Position numbers and translations under genes: made by a program
Shown here: in pieces, positions 7,422-14,865 of the stretch
How the letters are laid out: each line of letters starts with the position of its first letter
How positions within the stretch are numbered: the stretch's first letter is position 1
Notes under the pieces: model-generated
Database searches by the model: none
Seen by the model: the letters and a program-made list of their open reading frames with translations, nothing else
What the model was told of the DNA's origin: nothing
Origin: Flavobacteriales bacterium UBA4110
GTDB taxonomy: Bacteria; Bacteroidota; Bacteroidia; Flavobacteriales; Weeksellaceae
Reading direction: 5' to 3'
DNA length: 28,038 nt
Assembly (NCBI GenBank): GCA_002383165.1
Contig: DFXK01000003.1
Location: 202-28,239 of the forward strand

Positions 7422-7583
7422 ATAACTAGATTTGGTAAAATTCCTTTAACAATAAAAATGCCGATTTTGAAAATTTTTGAATCAGTGTGAAAACACAGTT
7501 TCTAATTGTTTTTATGATTTTATTAACAGTGAAAAACAAGGCTTTTTGAGCGAAAATCTCTATTTTAGCAAAAATTTTTTTTG

Positions 7584-8483
7584 ATGCCAAAGACAGTTGA
7601 TGACTTTAACAAAAGCAGATTAAGATCAAGTAATATTACGGTAGTTATCAGTATCTCACTGGTTTTGTTTCTAGTAGGATTATTCGGATTGATACTGATC
7701 AATGCTCAGAAATATTCTGATTATATCAAGGAGCAGCTGGTAGTAGAAGCTTACTTTGATGAGTATCTTGATCCAAGAGATTCTGCAAAAACATTAAAAT
7801 TCCAAGAGGAAACTTTTGCAAAAATCAAGCAACAAAATTATGTCAAACAAGCGGAGTACATTTCCAAAGAAAAAGCGTCTGTTCTGGCAAAAAAACAATT
7901 GGGAATAGACTCGGATGCATTGTTTGAGGAAGATATTTTCCCTGCATCTGTGGAGGTAACCCTAAAACCGGAGTTCGTAGATCCTCAAAAAATCGACGGT
8001 GTTGTAAATCAGCTGAAAGCTATTGATGGTGTGAAAGAGGTGGTAAATGATAATAAACTTACCATAGATGTTTACAATAATTTGAACAGAATACTGACTT
8101 GGATTTTTGCCTTTTCAGTTTTATTCCTAGTTGTCGCCATTGTCCTTATAAATAATTCGATTAGACTAAAAATATTTTCAAAACGATTCATTATCAAAAC
8201 TATGCAACTTGTAGGAGCAAAGAGAAGATTTATTCTTATGCCTTTTATCAAGGAAGCTCTGGTTTTGGGACTGATTGGAGCTCTGATCGCTTTACTAGCT
8301 TTAGGCGGAACATGGTATTATTTCACAAGTCAGATAGGAACGCCTTTCGTACAGGATACAAATCAGTATGTTTTACTGGTAATCATAATTCTTTTTGTAG
8401 GTATTTTTATTACCATTGCAAGTACTATCTTTGCAACCTGGAGATTCTTGCGAAGTAACGTAGATGATCTTTATTACTCATAA
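7584..8483 (+). CDS. ftsX: Cell division protein FtsX (ABC-transporter-like permease)
   Basis: This 299-residue inner-membrane partner of the ATPase FtsE transmits signals to periplasmic peptidoglycan hydrolases during division. I start it at ATG 7584 (MPKTVDDFNKSRLRSSNITV); a TTG codon directly before it is unlikely. One membrane helix near residues 17-42 is followed by a periplasmic domain of about 120 residues. The C-terminal FtsX domain then has three helices (near 170-192, 222-246 and 262-288) and ends in the typical NVDDLYYS. The DUF3098 gene follows after 2 bases, the order common in Bacteroidota. ftsE is not in the window; in this phylum it is often encoded elsewhere. Confidence 0.94.
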   Translation: MPKTVDDFNKSRLRSSNITVVISISLVLFLVGLFGLILINAQKYSDYIKEQLVVEAYFDEYLDPRDSAKTLKFQEETFAKIKQQNYVKQAEYISKEKASVLAKKQLGIDSDALFEEDIFPASVEVTLKPEFVDPQKIDGVVNQLKAIDGVKEVVNDNKLTIDVYNNLNRILTWIFAFSVLFLVVAIVLINNSIRLKIFSKRFIIKTMQLVGAKRRFILMPFIKEALVLGLIGALIALLALGGTWYYFTSQIGTPFVQDTNQYVLLVIIILFVGIFITIASTIFATWRFLRSNVDDLYYS

Positions 8484-8485
8484 AA

Positions 8486-8794
8486 ATGGCAAAAAAAACA
8501 CATAATAAATATTCGGCTGATGATTTTGGCGCACCGTCCGATAACACAGAAAAAAAGACATTCTATTTCGGAAGTAAAAATTTCAAACTAATGCTCATTG
8601 GCCTTGGAATGATTTTATTGGGTTTTGCTTTGATGTTAGGCGGAGATGCCAATACAACTCCTGAAGGAAAATTTGACCCGAATTATTGGAACGAAGGAAT
8701 TTTTTCTTTCAGAAGAATCAGATTAGCACCGATGTTGGTTATTGCTGGATTTGTGGTTCAGGTTTTTGCAATTCTGAAAAGAAACAAAGATTAA
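8486..8794 (+). CDS. DUF3098 family small membrane protein
   Basis: This 102-residue protein has a polar N-terminus (1-30), then two transmembrane helices (about 34-52, FKLMLIGLGMILLGFALML, and about 80-97, APMLVIAGFVVQVFAIL). A short periplasmic loop carries GKFDPNYWNEGIFSFRRIRLAP. This matches the Bacteroidota family DUF3098. Function is unknown. It sits 2 bases after ftsX, so it is translationally linked to a division gene, and a role at the envelope or septum is a reasonable guess but no more. A terminator-like hairpin follows before uppP. Confidence 0.85.
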   Translation: MAKKTHNKYSADDFGAPSDNTEKKTFYFGSKNFKLMLIGLGMILLGFALMLGGDANTTPEGKFDPNYWNEGIFSFRRIRLAPMLVIAGFVVQVFAILKRNKD

Positions 8795-8817
8795 ATTTTA
8801 ATAAGAAATACAATAAT

Positions 8818-8854
8818 AACTTTGTCTTGGTGAAACTGAGGCAAAGTTTTTTTT
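8818..8854 (+). terminator. Hairpin plus T run between the DUF3098 gene and uppP
   Basis: AACTTTG (8818-8824) pairs with CAAAGTT (8842-8848), and TCTTGG with CTGAGG using G-U pairs, closing a TGAAA loop. Eight T residues follow (8847-8854). This would end or attenuate the ftsX transcript. TAACTTTG (8817-8824) also matches the -7 consensus, so a start for uppP could overlap, but no good -33 box is seen. Confidence 0.65.
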
Positions 8855-8871
8855 AATAAAACAAACACACT

Positions 8872-9690
8872 ATGGATTTGATCAAAGCAATTATTATTGC
8901 AATCATAGAAGGGCTTACCGAATATTTGCCCATTTCTTCAACTGCTCATATGGGATTTGCAGCAAGCTTGATGGGATTAGAAGAAACTGAATTTCTCAAG
9001 ATGTTTCAGGTTTCTATTCAGTTCGGGGCAATACTTTCTGTGGTTGTGGCTTATGGTAAAAAATTCTTTGATTTTAGTAATCTGCAGTTCTATTACAAAT
9101 TGGCTTTTGCTGTTTTGCCAGCTTTGGGAATTGGTTTTTTCTTAGATGATGTTATTGAATCTGTTTTAGGGAATCAAATCGCTATTTCGTCTGTTTTGGT
9201 TTTAGGAGGAGTTGTTTTATTGTTTGCAGATAATTGGTTCAAGAATCCAATTATTCACGATGAGAAAGAAATCACGATCAAAAAAGCGGTGACTATTGGT
9301 TTTTGGCAATGTTTGGCAATGATGCCAGGAACAAGTAGAAGTGCTGCTTCTATTATTGGTGGAATGTCTCAAGGATTATCAAGAAAAGCTGCTGCTGAAT
9401 TTTCATTTTTCTTGGCTGTTCCCACGATGTTAGCCGTAACACTTTATTCTGTTTTTGTAAAAACTTGGGGTAAAGAAACCGTTAATCCACAAAAAGGTTA
9501 TGAGATGATTTTGGCTTCACAAGATCATATTTTGATATTTGTTATAGGAAATTTAGTTGCGTTTGTCGTTGCTTGGATTGCAATCAAATCTTTCATTGCT
9601 TTGCTTAATAAATATGGTTTCAAACCGTGGGGTTGGTACCGTATTTTTGTAGGCGTGGCTTTGTTGATTTATTTTTATTTCTTCAAGTAA
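8872..9690 (+). CDS. uppP: Undecaprenyl-diphosphatase UppP (BacA)
   Basis: This 272-residue polytopic membrane enzyme dephosphorylates undecaprenyl diphosphate to regenerate the lipid carrier for peptidoglycan and other glycans. Overexpression in other bacteria gives bacitracin resistance. The two catalytic motifs are present: EGLTEYLPISSTAHM (13-27, with E17, S23 and H26) and PGTSRSAASIIGG (152-164, with R156). Length and about seven to eight hydrophobic helices fit the family. truB begins at the base after its stop codon (ATG 9691), so the two are co-translated. The pairing ftsX-DUF3098-uppP-truB is typical of flavobacteria. Confidence 0.97.
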   Translation: MDLIKAIIIAIIEGLTEYLPISSTAHMGFAASLMGLEETEFLKMFQVSIQFGAILSVVVAYGKKFFDFSNLQFYYKLAFAVLPALGIGFFLDDVIESVLGNQIAISSVLVLGGVVLLFADNWFKNPIIHDEKEITIKKAVTIGFWQCLAMMPGTSRSAASIIGGMSQGLSRKAAAEFSFFLAVPTMLAVTLYSVFVKTWGKETVNPQKGYEMILASQDHILIFVIGNLVAFVVAWIAIKSFIALLNKYGFKPWGWYRIFVGVALLIYFYFFK

Positions 9691-10386
9691 ATGACGGCAG
9701 AAGAATTACAATCCGGACACGTATTTCTATTGGACAAACCTTTGGATTGGACAAGTTTTCAGGCTGTCAATAAGTTAAAATATAAACTCAAAAATGAGTT
9801 TAAAGAATTACCAAAGAAATTCAAAATCGGTCACGCTGGAACTTTGGATCCTCGAGCAACAGGATTATTAATTGTTTGTACGGGGAAATTCACAAAAAAA
9901 ATTCCGGAAATCCAAGATGCACCGAAAGAATATTGGACAGAAATCAAAATCGGCGTTCAAACCGAGTCTTACGACACGGAAAAACCCGAAATCCTACAAA
10001 CCGATTATTCTCATATTACAGAGGAAAATATCTATCAAACTTTGGAAAAATTTCTTGGAGAAATTGATCAAAAACCTCCAGTTTTTTCTGCACTTAAAAT
10101 TGATGGGAAACGCGCTTATGATCTTGCAAGAAAAGGAGAGGAAGTGGAAATGAAATCTAGAAAGACTACGATTCTTTACCTTAATAATATTGAAATTAAT
10201 TTGCCTTTTGTTTCATTCACTGTGGGATGCTCCAAAGGAACTTATATCAGAAGTTTGGCTCACGACATTGGACAAGAATTAGGAGTTGGAGCTTATCTAA
10301 CTCAGCTTAGAAGAACAAAAATTGGGGATTATAGTGTTACTGAAGCTAGTTCAGATTTTATTAGCGATGATTTTAAAATTTCATAG
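9691..10386 (+). CDS. truB: tRNA pseudouridine(55) synthase TruB
   Basis: This 231-residue enzyme makes the universal pseudouridine 55 in the T-loop of tRNAs. The TruB motif II is GHAGTLDPRATGLL with catalytic D53. KPPVFSALKIDGKRAYDLAR and CSKGTYIRSLAHDIGQ are the other conserved blocks. The C-terminus is short, without a PUA domain, as is usual for the shorter Bacteroidota forms. It begins directly after the uppP stop and ends 12 bases before the next gene. Confidence 0.96.
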   Translation: MTAEELQSGHVFLLDKPLDWTSFQAVNKLKYKLKNEFKELPKKFKIGHAGTLDPRATGLLIVCTGKFTKKIPEIQDAPKEYWTEIKIGVQTESYDTEKPEILQTDYSHITEENIYQTLEKFLGEIDQKPPVFSALKIDGKRAYDLARKGEEVEMKSRKTTILYLNNIEINLPFVSFTVGCSKGTYIRSLAHDIGQELGVGAYLTQLRRTKIGDYSVTEASSDFISDDFKIS

Positions 10387-10398
10387 CAATAATATTTA

Positions 10399-10989
10399 AT
10401 GAAAAGAAATTTATTTTTTCTTGTTGTACTGTTTCCCTTTTTAGCTTTTGGACAATCTGAAGATAACAAAAGTAAAACGTTGGGTTTTTACATCAGTCCG
10501 AATGTTCAGATTGGATATAATTTGGGAAATTCAATTAAAGATAATCAGAACAAAGATTCTCCGTACTATCAACAATACGTTGCACCTTATTTACCTAATG
10601 ATTTTACGTACGGAATTGGTGTGGTTGGAGGTTATCATATATTTCGTTTTTTTGCTTTAGGAACTGGGATTAGATATAATTTTATAGCCAATGATCAGCA
10701 TCTTTTAAACTGGATTATACAACCTAAGTTCTACCTTGGAAAAGATGATTGGAAAGGATTTATAGAATTAGAATATGGTAAACAGTTTAATCACTCTAAT
10801 GTTAATAATGCAGAGCATTATGGATTGAAAATAGGTTATCAGGATGCATTTTCTAAACGATTGAATAACGAAATTGGGGTTTTTATTTACACTCAGAATT
10901 ATAAACTTTCAGGAGCAACTTTTATAGGGCTTTCATTTGGCGCTACAATTTTTAGCAACAAAAAATATACTGCTTACAGAAATGATTAA
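10399..10989 (+). CDS. Putative outer-membrane beta-barrel protein
   Basis: This 196-residue protein has a signal peptide (RNLFFLVVLFPFLAFGQ, cleavage near residue 19). The mature part alternates short amphipathic strands with Gly/Tyr/Asn turns (GIGVVGGYHIFRFFALGTGIRYNF, residues 73-96 region). That is typical of small eight-stranded outer-membrane barrels in Bacteroidota. No specific family is recognised and the substrate or role is unknown. It is 12 bases after truB and 20 bases before rluF, so it lies in the same transcript as two RNA-modification genes without an obvious functional link. Confidence 0.7.
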   Translation: MKRNLFFLVVLFPFLAFGQSEDNKSKTLGFYISPNVQIGYNLGNSIKDNQNKDSPYYQQYVAPYLPNDFTYGIGVVGGYHIFRFFALGTGIRYNFIANDQHLLNWIIQPKFYLGKDDWKGFIELEYGKQFNHSNVNNAEHYGLKIGYQDAFSKRLNNEIGVFIYTQNYKLSGATFIGLSFGATIFSNKKYTAYRND

Positions 10990-11009
10990 TTTCTAATAGC
11001 AAATTGAAT

Positions 11010-11732
11010 ATGGAAAAAATTAGAATTAATAAATATTTGTCAGAAGTTGGATTCTGCTCCAGAAGAGCGGCAGATAAACTTTTGGAAGAAGGCAGAATTA
11101 CTATCAATGGTGTAGTTCCAGAATTGGGGACTAAGGTATCTGATGAAGATGAAATTTTCGTAGATGGGAAAACCATCAAAAAAGTAGAAGAGGAGTTTGT
11201 TTATATTGCCTTCAATAAACCTGTCGGTATTGTCTGTACAACTGATACAAAGCGTGAAAAAAATAATATTGTAGATTATATCAACCATCCCAAACGTATT
11301 TTCCCAATCGGAAGATTAGATAAACCAAGTGAAGGTTTGATTTTGCTCACTTCAGATGGCGATATCGTCAACAAAATTCTAAGAGCCAGAAACAATCACG
11401 AGAAAGAATATTATGTAAGAGTTAATAAGCCAATCACGGAAAAGTTTCTTGAGAAAATGAGAAACGGTGTTCCAATTCTTGACACAGTTACTAAGAAATG
11501 TGAGGTCGAAAAAATCGACACGATGAATTTCCGTATTGTGCTGACACAAGGTCTCAATCGCCAGATTAGAAGGATGTGCGAATATCTAGGTTACGAGGTT
11601 AAAAAGCTGAAAAGAATCAGGATAATGAACATCAAACTCGATTTACCAGTCGGGAAGTGGCGTAACCTTTCAGTGGAGGAGATGAAAGAGTTGGATTTGT
11701 TACTCGGAGATTCCAGCAAGACATTTGATTAA
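11010..11732 (+). CDS. rluF: RluF-like 23S rRNA pseudouridine synthase
   Basis: This 240-residue protein is called from ATG 11010 (MEKIRINKYLSEVGFCSRRA); an in-frame TTG two codons earlier is less likely. An S4 RNA-binding domain (3-55) is followed by the RsuA/RluB/RluF-type synthase domain. Its catalytic motif is GRLDKPSEGLILLTSDG (D104), and the later motif is LTQGLNRQIRRMCEYLGYEV. The GLNRQIRRM form and the lack of a long C-terminal extension point to RluF, which in E. coli modifies U2604 of 23S rRNA. RluB-type specificity cannot be excluded by eye. It ends at a strong terminator shared with the convergent fasciclin gene. Confidence 0.88.
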   Translation: MEKIRINKYLSEVGFCSRRAADKLLEEGRITINGVVPELGTKVSDEDEIFVDGKTIKKVEEEFVYIAFNKPVGIVCTTDTKREKNNIVDYINHPKRIFPIGRLDKPSEGLILLTSDGDIVNKILRARNNHEKEYYVRVNKPITEKFLEKMRNGVPILDTVTKKCEVEKIDTMNFRIVLTQGLNRQIRRMCEYLGYEVKKLKRIRIMNIKLDLPVGKWRNLSVEEMKELDLLLGDSSKTFD

Positions 11733-11737
11733 AATAG

Positions 11738-11769
11738 AAAAGACCTGACTATAATTCGTCAGGTCTTTT
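11738..11769. terminator. Bidirectional terminator between rluF and the fasciclin lipoprotein
   Basis: AAAAGACCTGAC (11738-11749) and GTCAGGTCTTTT (11758-11769) form a perfect 12-bp stem with an 8-base loop, flanked by A and T runs. Confidence 0.9.
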
Positions 11770-11794
11770 CGTTAGTAAAATTTAAAGGTCGTTA

Positions 11795-12736
11795 TTAAGG
11801 TAAAAGAACTTGGTCTATAACGTGTACCACACCGTTCGTGGCTAGGATGTCAGTCGCAGTAATGTTAGAAGCTGTTGCGTTGGCATTACCTTTCACTTTT
11901 GCTCCACCAGTCAATGTAATGGTTACTTTACCACCATTTAGCGTAGTAGGCATCGCATTTTCTGTAAGGTCAGATGAGAACACTCTTGCACCAATCACGT
12001 GGTAAGTAAGGATGCTTGTCAATGTTGCAGGGTCTGCGGCCATAATAGCATCGGTAGTAGCAAAACCTGCGTTGATGAAGGCTTGATTAGTTGGTGCAAA
12101 AACTGTCAGTGGATTTGTAGTTGATAGCACTTGAGCCACATTGGTGCTTCCTTGGCTTGCTCTTACTACAGCTGCTACCAGAAAACTTAAGTTGTCATTA
12201 CTTTGCGCAAGTTGAACAATGTTCTGGGATGGTGGCATCAACACTTTGTTGATAACGTGTACCACTCCGTTGCTTGCCATTACATCAGCTGTTGTAACCA
12301 TCGCATTTCCGTTCACATACACGCCACGTGTATTTTTTGTTACATAAGCTTTGGCACTGCTTGCAGTCGTCAGCTCAGTGGTTCCATTCGGAATGTCGGC
12401 AGCAGCGTATTTTTGTGACAATACGTGATACATTAAGATTCCTTTCAATGTTTCTACAGGAACAGCATTGATAGCTGCCTCAGTTCCCAAACCAGCAGCT
12501 GCAAAGGCTTCGTTGGTTGGTGCAAAAACTGTCATTGTTCCGCTGGCAGACAATGTATTGGCAAGACCTGCTCTTACAACCGCTGCTCTCAGCAAGGAAA
12601 GGTTAGAGTTTTCACCTACCAGAGTGGTAATGTTTTTTTGACTTTGCATCATTCCGTCGTCATCATTGTCATCGCAAGAAAAAACGACCAATGAAAATGC
12701 CAGCAATCCGAAGATTAATTTAAGATAATTTTTCAT
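11795..12736 (-). CDS. Fasciclin (two-FAS1-domain) lipoprotein
   Basis: This 313-residue lipoprotein has a type II signal peptide with lipobox VVFSC (C21). The acidic stretch DDNDDDG follows the cysteine, resembling the lipoprotein export signals that send Bacteroidota lipoproteins to the cell surface. Two tandem FAS1 domains follow (about 34-168 and 172-313). Each contains a LTVFAPTNQAF-type motif and an H-type motif (YHVLSQK, YHVIGAR), and ends in NGVVHVIDQVLLP or a close variant. FAS1 domains mediate adhesion and protein or matrix interactions, so an adhesive or matrix role at the cell surface is likely but the ligand is unknown. The gene is monocistronic. Confidence 0.92.
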   Translation of the reverse strand: MKNYLKLIFGLLAFSLVVFSCDDNDDDGMMQSQKNITTLVGENSNLSLLRAAVVRAGLANTLSASGTMTVFAPTNEAFAAAGLGTEAAINAVPVETLKGILMYHVLSQKYAAADIPNGTTELTTASSAKAYVTKNTRGVYVNGNAMVTTADVMASNGVVHVINKVLMPPSQNIVQLAQSNDNLSFLVAAVVRASQGSTNVAQVLSTTNPLTVFAPTNQAFINAGFATTDAIMAADPATLTSILTYHVIGARVFSSDLTENAMPTTLNGGKVTITLTGGAKVKGNANATASNITATDILATNGVVHVIDQVLLP

Positions 12737-12905
12737 AGAAAATAAATTTAATTGGTTTATATTTTAGTATATTTATTTACTAATTATGTTAAAAATTGTA
12801 TATAAATTTACCTATCAAAATATTTGCCAATTTTAAGTTTTATTTAATCAATGTTAAAATTTTCCTCTTTTTTTAAATAGTTTACTGGTTTTTAATGTTT
12901 TAAAT

Positions 12906-14234
12906 TTATTGTAGATACAATTTCATCTTTTCCTCGTATTCGGGTTTTAATTTCAGATATTTCCAGATTTTTTTATCATCAGGATAAGAGATTCTATAAA
13001 AGATAATTCTTTCTGCGGAATAACGGAAGTAAGGATGTTTTTTCAGCCAATCTTCTGGGGCATTGACTAAAGAATATTTTGGAACCTCCGAATTGTCAAG
13101 TTTTGCAACATAGATTAATTTTTCGCCCAAAGCTCTGTCAATTTCGTAAGTTTCCAGCAGTTGTTGTTTGTTTATGAAACCACCAAGTTTCTTTCTGAAA
13201 GCCAAAATCCCAGCAGAATCTTTTTCGGTAAATCCAAATTCCTGCAATTGTTTGAAAGTGATTTGATTAAGATTAATTTTTGAAAAATCAGTTTTTTCTG
13301 CAACAACAGTTTTTTCTTCAGTTTGTTTAGGTTTATCAACAACAGAAAGTCTAATCCAAGGTTTCATTTCTTCAAATTTTTCTGGCGAAATCATAAAACA
13401 TTTTTGGATGTCTTCCAAAGATTTGAAAGAACCTTTCAAAATCTTATCTCGATATTTCAAAATGGAAATGGCCTGTTTTTCAGAAAATCCCAAAGCTTGC
13501 CATTGTTCTTGATTCAAATCGTTTGGATCAAAGTATTGATGGATTTTCACTACTTCTTTTTCTTTCTTTTTCGCAAATTTTTGAGTTAGATTTTCTGGCG
13601 TTTTGTTAGGTAAAATCAAATAAGGAGACATTTGCGAGAACTGTTCATCATTAATCATAAAACATTCTCTCAGCTTTTCTTTACTTATGAAACTTCCACC
13701 CAGATAAGTTTTATATTTTAAAATAGCAGCCGATTGTTTCTCAGAAAAACCAAGATTTTCCCAATCTTTCTGAGAATACAAATCAGGATTGAATTTTCCT
13801 TTTAGATTAAGTCTTTTCTTTTCGTAAGGTTTGTAATTGTTTTGATTGTTTTTGAAATCAGAATTGTTCTCCGGAAGAAGAATATAATTTTTCAGCTGCT
13901 CATATTTCTCCGGCGTTAGCGCATAACACTTTTTGAATTGCTCCTTAGATTTGAAATTTCCGCCAACAACTTCCTTATATTTCAATATCGTTTTAATCTG
14001 CTTTTCACTGAAACCAAGATTCTTCCATTGACTTTCATCCAAATCATTGGGATTAAATTCAGTCAGAATAATTTCTTCATCTTTCGGTGTAATGAAGGTG
14101 ATTTGAGGTTTTTCGTAATGCTGATTTTTCTTATAAATCGAAAAAGCAATCTGTGAAAAAATAATGAGAATTCCGAAAATTGCTAGGCTGAAAATTTGCC
14201 TTTTCCGGATTTGGAAAGGAAATTTTGGATTCAT
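12906..14234 (-). CDS. Membrane-anchored protein with about five helix-hairpin-helix (ComEA-like) repeats
   Basis: I call this 442-residue protein from ATG 14234 (MNPKFPFQIRKRQ); a TTG six codons upstream is less likely. A basic N-terminus and one membrane helix (about 13-33) place the rest outside the inner membrane. Then come repeated HHH units: about 60-121, 148-208, 235-297, 320-380, and a diverged one at 388-442. The first three share FNPxD...LGFSEKQ..ILKY...G.FxSxE and a Cys at 103, 191 and 279, exactly 88 residues apart. ComEA-type HHH modules bind double-stranded DNA non-specifically, in competence for example. DNA uptake or surface DNA handling is a possibility here, not a demonstrated role. 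Linkers are Lys-rich. Confidence 0.8.
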   Translation of the reverse strand: MNPKFPFQIRKRQIFSLAIFGILIIFSQIAFSIYKKNQHYEKPQITFITPKDEEIILTEFNPNDLDESQWKNLGFSEKQIKTILKYKEVVGGNFKSKEQFKKCYALTPEKYEQLKNYILLPENNSDFKNNQNNYKPYEKKRLNLKGKFNPDLYSQKDWENLGFSEKQSAAILKYKTYLGGSFISKEKLRECFMINDEQFSQMSPYLILPNKTPENLTQKFAKKKEKEVVKIHQYFDPNDLNQEQWQALGFSEKQAISILKYRDKILKGSFKSLEDIQKCFMISPEKFEEMKPWIRLSVVDKPKQTEEKTVVAEKTDFSKINLNQITFKQLQEFGFTEKDSAGILAFRKKLGGFINKQQLLETYEIDRALGEKLIYVAKLDNSEVPKYSLVNAPEDWLKKHPYFRYSAERIIFYRISYPDDKKIWKYLKLKPEYEEKMKLYLQ

Positions 14235-14329
14235 TTTTGGTGTTTTAACCAAAGTTAAATAAAAAATAAATCGAAAATTAATTATTGACGAAAAAATATT
14301 TTTCGAGTTTGCTTAATAAATATTAAAAA

Positions 14330-14437
14330 ACCATATAGACACATAGATATATAAAACTTAAGTCTCAAAAAAATAAAATAGAATATTCAGCTTCTATTTT
14401 ATCTTATTTCTCACATAAATCTATGTGTCTATGTGGT
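14330..14437. repeat. 108-bp intergenic palindromic element (ACCACATAGACACATAGAT type)
   Basis: The left arm ACCATATAGACACATAGAT (14330-14348) matches the inverse of the right arm ATCTATGTGTCTATGTGGT (14419-14437) with one mismatch. The inner part is also self-complementary (AAAATAGAA against TTCTATTTT). The whole can fold into one long imperfect hairpin between the HHH gene and merR, both minus strand. I recall the phrase CTATGTGTCTATGTGGT as a frequent intergenic word in flavobacterial genomes, which would make this a dispersed REP-like element. Copy number cannot be judged from one window. Confidence 0.8.
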
Positions 14438-14473
14438 AATAATATGCAGTGTAAATTTAAAAACTCTATAGAT

Positions 14474-14806
14474 TTAATCGTTTAAAGAATTCTTAAGCTT
14501 CAGAAGTTCAGCTTTGATAAACTCCAATCTGTCAATAATAGAAATGGTTTCGGCGATTTTGGTATTAGTTGTCAATGCAACTCTCGCTCCGTCAAGCGTG
14601 TAGCCTTTTTCCTTAACCAAATGATAAATAATTTTCAAATTCTCAATATCAGAAGGTGTGAAATAGCGGTTTCCTTTCTTGTTTTTCTTAGGTTTGATGA
14701 TAGGAAATTCCTGTTCCCAATAGCGAATCAGGGAAGTATTGACATCAAAAGCTTTTGCAACTTCGCCAATAGAATAATAGAGTTTGTCAGGAAGATTAAG
14801 TTTCAT
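14474..14806 (-). CDS. MerR-family transcriptional regulator
   Basis: This 110-residue protein has the MerR-type winged helix-turn-helix (YYSIGEVAKAFDVNTSLIRYWEQEFP, from residue 9) and the wing KNKKGNRYFTPSDIENLKII, then a short dimerisation helix. There is no metal- or ligand-binding extension. This compact form is the widespread Bacteroidota version annotated simply as MerR family. Targets are unknown. A good promoter with its -33 element inside the end of the upstream helicase gene gives it independent transcription. Confidence 0.88.
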   Translation of the reverse strand: MKLNLPDKLYYSIGEVAKAFDVNTSLIRYWEQEFPIIKPKKNKKGNRYFTPSDIENLKIIYHLVKEKGYTLDGARVALTTNTKIAETISIIDRLEFIKAELLKLKNSLND

Positions 14807-14833
14807 TTGTAATCAAAAACTTTTTGAAGATGA

Positions 14834-14865
14834 CAAATATAATATTTATGGATTAATAATCTCAA
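14834..14865 (-). promoter_or_regulatory. Promoter of the merR-like gene
   Basis: On the minus strand there is TTG (14865-14863), 21 bases, then TATATTTG (14841-14834), 27 bases before the ATG. The -33 box lies at the stop codon of the helicase gene. Confidence 0.65.

Noticed and set aside
7581..7583. TTG as start of ftsX
   Set aside because: The next codon is ATG and gives the usual FtsX N-terminus. The same reasoning moved the starts of rluF, the HHH protein, the helicase and the ZapB-like gene to internal ATG codons.
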